Shown piece by piece: positions 59,500 through 64,000 of a DNA stretch of 64,000 nucleotides. The notes beneath the pieces are model-generated. The model did no database searches. It was given only the letters and a program-made list of their open reading frames with translations, and was not told the origin of the DNA. Each line of letters begins with the position of its first letter. Position 1 is the stretch's first letter. The stretch lies in the NCBI GenBank assembly GCA_037349315.1, contig JBAIAC010000014.1, positions 22,731,001 through 22,795,000 of the forward strand, given 5' to 3'. The position numbers and the translations under genes were made by a program. This stretch comes from Chelydra serpentina (taxonomy: Eukaryota > Chordata > Testudines > Chelydridae).

Positions 59500-59690
59500 A
59501 CTATCCAAAACTACAGATTTATCCTCACAGCACTCCTCAGATGTAGGGGAAACGTTATTCCAGTTTTACAGATGGGGAACTGAAGCCCAGAGATAAATTA
59601 CTTGCCTATATCACGTACCAGAGAAGGAAGTGACTTCAGATCTCCGGAGTCATACTCTTATACTCCAGCCATAAGATCATCCTTCATCTC
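59500..59690 (-). repeat. MIR-like SINE, antisense
   Basis: The order ttccagttttacagatgggg, aactgaagcccagagataaa, ttacttgcctat is the inverse of the MIR tail and core. Homology fades on both sides. Confidence 0.65.
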
Positions 59691-60101
59691 TACAATATTT
59701 ATAGTTCAATATTACTATTGGCAGTCTGCTGTGATTCAATACAACATATCTTCCAAGACTTTAATAGAAAAATTACATTGAATTTGGCTTCATGAATTGC
59801 CCAGTCCAGATTTGCTACTATATTTGTCTTGAATTAAATATGTCTGTTTCAGAAGAGCACACAAACTACAGAAGTCTAGTATATGATAACTGAAGAGAGA
59901 TGAAGACAGTACAAAGGAAAACATCTGAAAAAAAAACCATGAATGCAGAGAACTGATCAGCAATACAACCTACTCTTTAAATTACAGTATTTGGACTATT
60001 CCATTTTTTGCACACCTTTTTGAAACACACCATGATTCTGAACTAGATAACCTGGGAAAAAGGTAAAAAACTACTGGTTTGTCCTCATTCCCATAGACCA
60101 A

Positions 60102-60365
60102 GGGCTTGTCTACGCAGTGGGGTAATGTGCTCTGTTGGAGTATGATTGCTAAAGTGCACCAACATACTGTGCATTAATTGGGCCATGTAGATCCTGCTGG
60201 TGCGCTAACACAGTGCTGTTCGAAACTATATTATGTTAAGGTGCACTAGGAAACCTTTAGTGCACAACAGGAGGGTCTGCATGGACCAATTAATGCACAA
60301 CATGTTAGAGCGTTTTAGAAAACACACTTCTGTAAAACACATTACCTCATGGCATAGACAAGCCC
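60102..60365. mobile_element. Harbinger-like MITE, 264 bp
   Basis: The ends GGGCTTGTCTACGCAGTGGG and ATAGACAAGCCC are inverted, with 3-bp flanks CAA and TGA that no longer match. Repeated tgtgcattaattgggccatg and gaccaattaatgcacaacat inside form part of the long arms. Confidence 0.7.
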
Positions 60366-61409
60366 TGAGTTACACTATATTTAAGACAGAAGAGCACTTT
60401 ATATAGATTTTCATACCAAATAGGGCATTTTCCTTAAAGTCACATTGACATATGGAGTAGCCTAACAGTTGGTTCAGGAAATCACAGAGTTAACCTACAG
60501 TGAATCAGTGTGCCCTGGATAACAACATTTCCGGCTACATCAACAAAGAAGTCTGTGGTGTTCCTTACAAAAAAATGGATCAAACACTTGGGTTCCATGC
60601 ATCATCTCCTGAAACAGGGCGGCAAGAGGGGGCAGTGTGGGGTCACGTATGCCAGCCCAAAGCAGCTTCAGGGATGGGCTTCCAGACTGTTATGACCCAC
60701 CAGAGCGGCCCATAGGGATTGAGGTGGAGGCCAAAATCTTACCATTCCTTCTCGCCATCATAAAACGTCTTGATTTAAAAACAAATAGAATGCTGTATTT
60801 CTGTTTATTCTGAGAAAGCTGGAAATGACAGATTTGTCTGGAGTTTCAGTCTTTGAATTGTTCAGGACCCTTATATACTATCCCGTGAAGAACAGCATGA
60901 GTACACAAAGAACTAGAGTAACACGAGGCTTTCTCCATGGGGGTAAGACACATTGTTTTGTTTACATATGCAGCAGCAGAGGGCAGCAAATTAAACCAAA
61001 AGGGCATGGTGCAAGTGGCGCAACTGTAGCTAACATGGTTATACGTTTTTTGTAGCAATCATAAAGTGAGTTTGCTGGATGCTGAGCTCTGCCTCTTTTC
61101 AAGTACTGAATAGAGCTTTGGTCACACGACTCCCATTGACTATAATGGGAATGATTTGTCTGAAAAGTCTGTTCAGGGCTTTGAATGCTGTTGAACAAAT
61201 AAGCAAAGAACATCACCTTTAGTTCCATTAGAAACCTGGGAAAATATATTTGCCAAATGAAAAAGGATTAATTTGGTAGAGAACAAAATTTTAAGTTTGT
61301 AAAAGTAAAATAAATCCAAAGTATTAAATAGTAATTAACTATCTTATTTTAAATTCATAAGTGATAGTTCTATGTACTTATTAGGCTACTGAATCAGATA
61401 CTACCTTAC

Positions 61410-62290
61410 CTGATATTTAGCTTCCACCTCCTCTGCTGGGAGACTATTCCACAACCTAATACGTCTCACTGTCAAGATGCTTTTCCTAAAATTCAGTCTT
61501 TTATTTTTCTTAATTTCATTCTGTTGCTCCTAGTTATACTCTCCAAAGCAGCATCCCAAATAATTCCTCTTCCTCCTCATGGTTTATACTCTTCATTGGT
61601 AGACATACTCAATAGTCTTTTACCAAGCTATGCATATTCAGTCATTTTATCTTTACTCATAAGCCAATTCGCTCCAATCCCCTGATCATTTTTGTTGCTG
61701 TTCTCTGGACTCCCTCAGCTTTGTCAATATGTTTCTTCTAATGTGCCTAGAATTGAAAGCAACATGCCAGGTATGTCACACTAGAGTCACACAGAAAGGA
61801 CCTATTACATCCCTCCTTTGTGATGTGAGGCTGCTGCACACATGATGCTGCAGCCTTAAATTGCACTGGCCTTTTTTGTATCCATAGCACATTGCAAAAT
61901 CATGTCTGATTTGCTATCTATCACTCATAAATCTTTTTCAGCATTACTGGTTCCCAGGCCACTCCCTACCATTCAGTACATGGCTTTTGAATTATTTGTC
62001 TGCAGACATATTAGTTTGCATTTTTCCAAGATGAACCTCATTTTGTTATTTTCTTCTTATGTTTCTAATCTCTCTAGGTTTCTTTGGAATGGTCACAATT
62101 TAGTATCATCTGAGAATTTCACTAGCATTCTGTTCACTTCCTCTTCTAGATCACTGAGGAAGATGTTGAATAATACTGAACCTAATATAGATTTTAGCAG
62201 ACTCTTCTACTCTTTCTTAACTTGATACTATACACTGCCATGTATCATTTTTCTTTGTCTAGTCTTTTAGCCAGTTTTCAATTGAATTTG
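61410..62290 (-). repeat. Old degenerate CR1/L3-type LINE copy
   Basis: Read on the minus strand it keeps the colinear skeleton of a CR1-clade reverse transcriptase end. On the plus strand the markers are cccctgatcatttttgttgc, aagatgaacctcattttg, agtatcatctgagaatttca and aggaagatgttgaataatac. The frame is broken throughout, so it is much older than the copy at 36.5 kb. Confidence 0.75.
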
Positions 62291-63627
62291 CCATGTAAGA
62301 TTTAATGAATACAGTATACAATGCTTCAATTAAATCTAAATACAGTATATTGTATATTGCATACTGCCTTTCCTACATCCATTAATATTGTAATTCTGCC
62401 AGAAAAGCAATATATTACTTCATGTAACTTAACTTTTATGATCAATAACAGTTACTCAGTGGAAATTTCTAAACTAATGTTATGCTGATAGCTTAGCACT
62501 GTGGTAATGGATTTAGAATCTGCTCAAAAGGAAGCCATCTTAGGGGCAGCACACTGCATGTTGCTACTGTATTTTACATAAATTCCTCATTACCATTTTG
62601 AAAACTGAAATACATAGCATTGAAACGTTCCCCTCCTCTGAATTTGTTAATACTGTAGTTACATTTTCACACTTTGAGAACACTTGCTGTGCAAAGAGAT
62701 GATTGCCTGTAACTACATCAGCCATGTCTAATCTTGCAACGTTTTGGAGTAGTTCACTGACTGCAAAGAGTCTGTATCAGTAAGGATTACTTGTGGAAGA
62801 AAAGGTTGCAGGATTAGGCCCCAAATCCTCCCCATCCAATCAGAAAAGAGGAAAGCTTTTCTACTGGAAAAGCTTATTTTTTGCCTAAGAAATTTCCAGC
62901 AATGGTCAAATATTTTTAGCAAAAAAAATCCCTTATTTTCTTAAAATCTTAAAACTTATTTAATCATATCTCTTTATTAAAGTTGAAAAATTATATTATC
63001 ACATTCCTCACCATTGCAGGCCCAGTATGAAATTACTCGTTATTTATTTTTCATATCATAGAAAGTCAACATTTATTAGAGATGTGTGTCCTCACATGAA
63101 ATATCTCTAATTTTCAAAAAGTCAATTTTTACTTTCAGCCTGTGTCCTCTCACTTGCTGAAGATTTTTTGAAATTGAAAGGTTTGGTAAATGACCCTGTC
63201 TGTAATACAGCCACTGTGATAGAAAAATCGCTCAGCAAAAATATAACTACTTTTGCACAGAACTGTTTGTAAATTCAGTTTGATAATAAAATACCAACTC
63301 TCCGAAGTCAGAGCCATTTTGGTAAATCATTAGAACTAGTAATTAGATCAGTCAGTTTAAATGGCCTGTGCTGAAAAGTGAAATTTCCCTTTGAAGGAAA
63401 GTCCCAGTTCTGTAGGAGCCTTATTTCATAGCATCACACAGCTTGCTATAGAAGCTAGTTAACCGGACCCACATTATTACATAAACCATAGAAAAATATG
63501 ATGAAACAGAGCCATCAGTGCAATTATTTAACATACTGTTGACATACTATATATGCCACAATCCATGCATGAAATACATGTATTTATTTTTAGATTAATA
63601 AAATGAGCCCTCTGAATTTATGTATAA

Positions 63628-63692
63628 TAGTACTAATATAATAATTATATTATAATATTGTAATACTAATATTATAATACTATGTATAATAA
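63628..63692. repeat. AT-rich low-complexity repeat
   Basis: This is an irregular run of AATATAATT-type words built from A and T almost exclusively. Confidence 0.85.
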
Positions 63693-64000
63693 TTACATAA
63701 ACTCCCCCTTAAAACATGACTCCATCAACCATTGCATCTAGTGGAAAAAAGATAACATTATATGAATCAATCTCCATAAATGATGGGGTATTGGAACACT
63801 ATCAGGGTCCAGTAGAAGAGCTGGTTGCATATGCGTTTTCAGTGAATGGAAACATAGATTAGTGATAATTTTGCAAGCATTACATTTTTCAGCCTTATTA
63901 GACATGCTTGTGAGGAATCTCACAACTACAGACATATGGGTCAGAAAACAGCAATAAACATTTTTTAGGCACAGATTAGTGTACAGGCAACACAATGTTC

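Larger units (their letters stand above)
57316..64000 (-). other. SORBS2 upstream intron (partial) to window edge
   Basis: About 6.7 kb holds no recognisable SORBS2 exon. It contains a hAT MITE at 58826-59281, a MIR remnant, a Harbinger-like MITE at 60102-60365, an old CR1/L3 copy and an AT-repeat. The stretches 57.4-58.8 and 62.3-63.6 kb are AT-rich with nothing identifiable. Confidence 0.65.

Noticed and set aside
60746..60780. Possible microexon reading KTFYDGEKEW before a GTAAGA on the minus strand
   Set aside because: It could be a short exon, but the acceptor is unclear, the phase with the 57.2-kb exon (phase 0 start) does not fit, and I cannot match it to SORBS2.
61902..62225. 107-codon plus-strand frame
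   Set aside because: It is antisense to the degenerate CR1/L3 copy; the frame is a by-product of that repeat.

Overview
The window is vertebrate nuclear DNA, most likely from a turtle or a close sauropsid relative. The evidence is intron-rich AT-rich sequence, a CR1 LINE with a nearly intact reverse transcriptase frame, older CR1/L3 and MIR-type remnants, and many GC-rich hAT and Harbinger-like MITEs. The species call is an inference from repeat style.

One gene fills the window: SORBS2 (ArgBP2/nArgBP2, sorbin and SH3 domain-containing 2) on the minus strand. I placed fifteen coding exons plus one candidate alternative first exon. In transcript order they run from 57315 down to a stop codon at 2425-2427. 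Every junction has an AG acceptor and GT donor, and all reading phases agree across the chain. Joined, the fifteen exons give 3765 nt (1254 codons plus stop). The N-terminal SoHo exons lie upstream, beyond position 64000. Layout: conserved linker exons (57.2, 54.3, 47.2, 44.3 kb); the 1584-nt neural nArgBP2 exon (39.4-41.0 kb) with a 13-His run; a linker exon (33.9 kb); SH3-1 (31.8 + 29.8 kb); SH3-2 (29.5 + 25.3 kb); two in-frame cassettes between SH3-2 and SH3-3 (20.2-19.4 kb, 270 codons; 17.5-17.3 kb, 65 codons); a 50-nt linker exon (5.8 kb); and SH3-3 (3.3 + 2.4 kb). The product is a cytoskeletal adaptor of Z-discs, stress fibres, adhesions and dendritic spines. The neural exon and both cassettes are phase-compatible with skipping, so the locus can encode many isoforms.

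The introns hold a dense collection of mobile elements. Six hAT-type MITEs keep 8-bp target-site duplications (7941-8715, 11011-11230, 11633-12254, 33290-33526, 54733-55138, 58826-59281), and a seventh pair is nested (55175-55969 around 55300-55808). Harbinger-like elements with GTCTAYACT-type ends lie at 6-302, 10572-10859, 27655-28272, 30582-30866 and 60102-60365. There is a solo LTR with a 5-bp duplication (21875-22978), a truncated CR1 (about 36485-37470), an old CR1/L3 copy (about 61410-62290), MIR-like SINEs, and a scattered family of 80-100 bp foldbacks.

I found no tRNA, rRNA, CRISPR or bacterial features. The observations most worth following are the candidate internal promoter/first exon at 47.6 kb, the SORBS1-like cassette between SH3-2 and SH3-3, the nested hAT element with 59-bp palindromic tandem repeats, and a pair of hAT MITEs that share a GC-rich body but have different termini.
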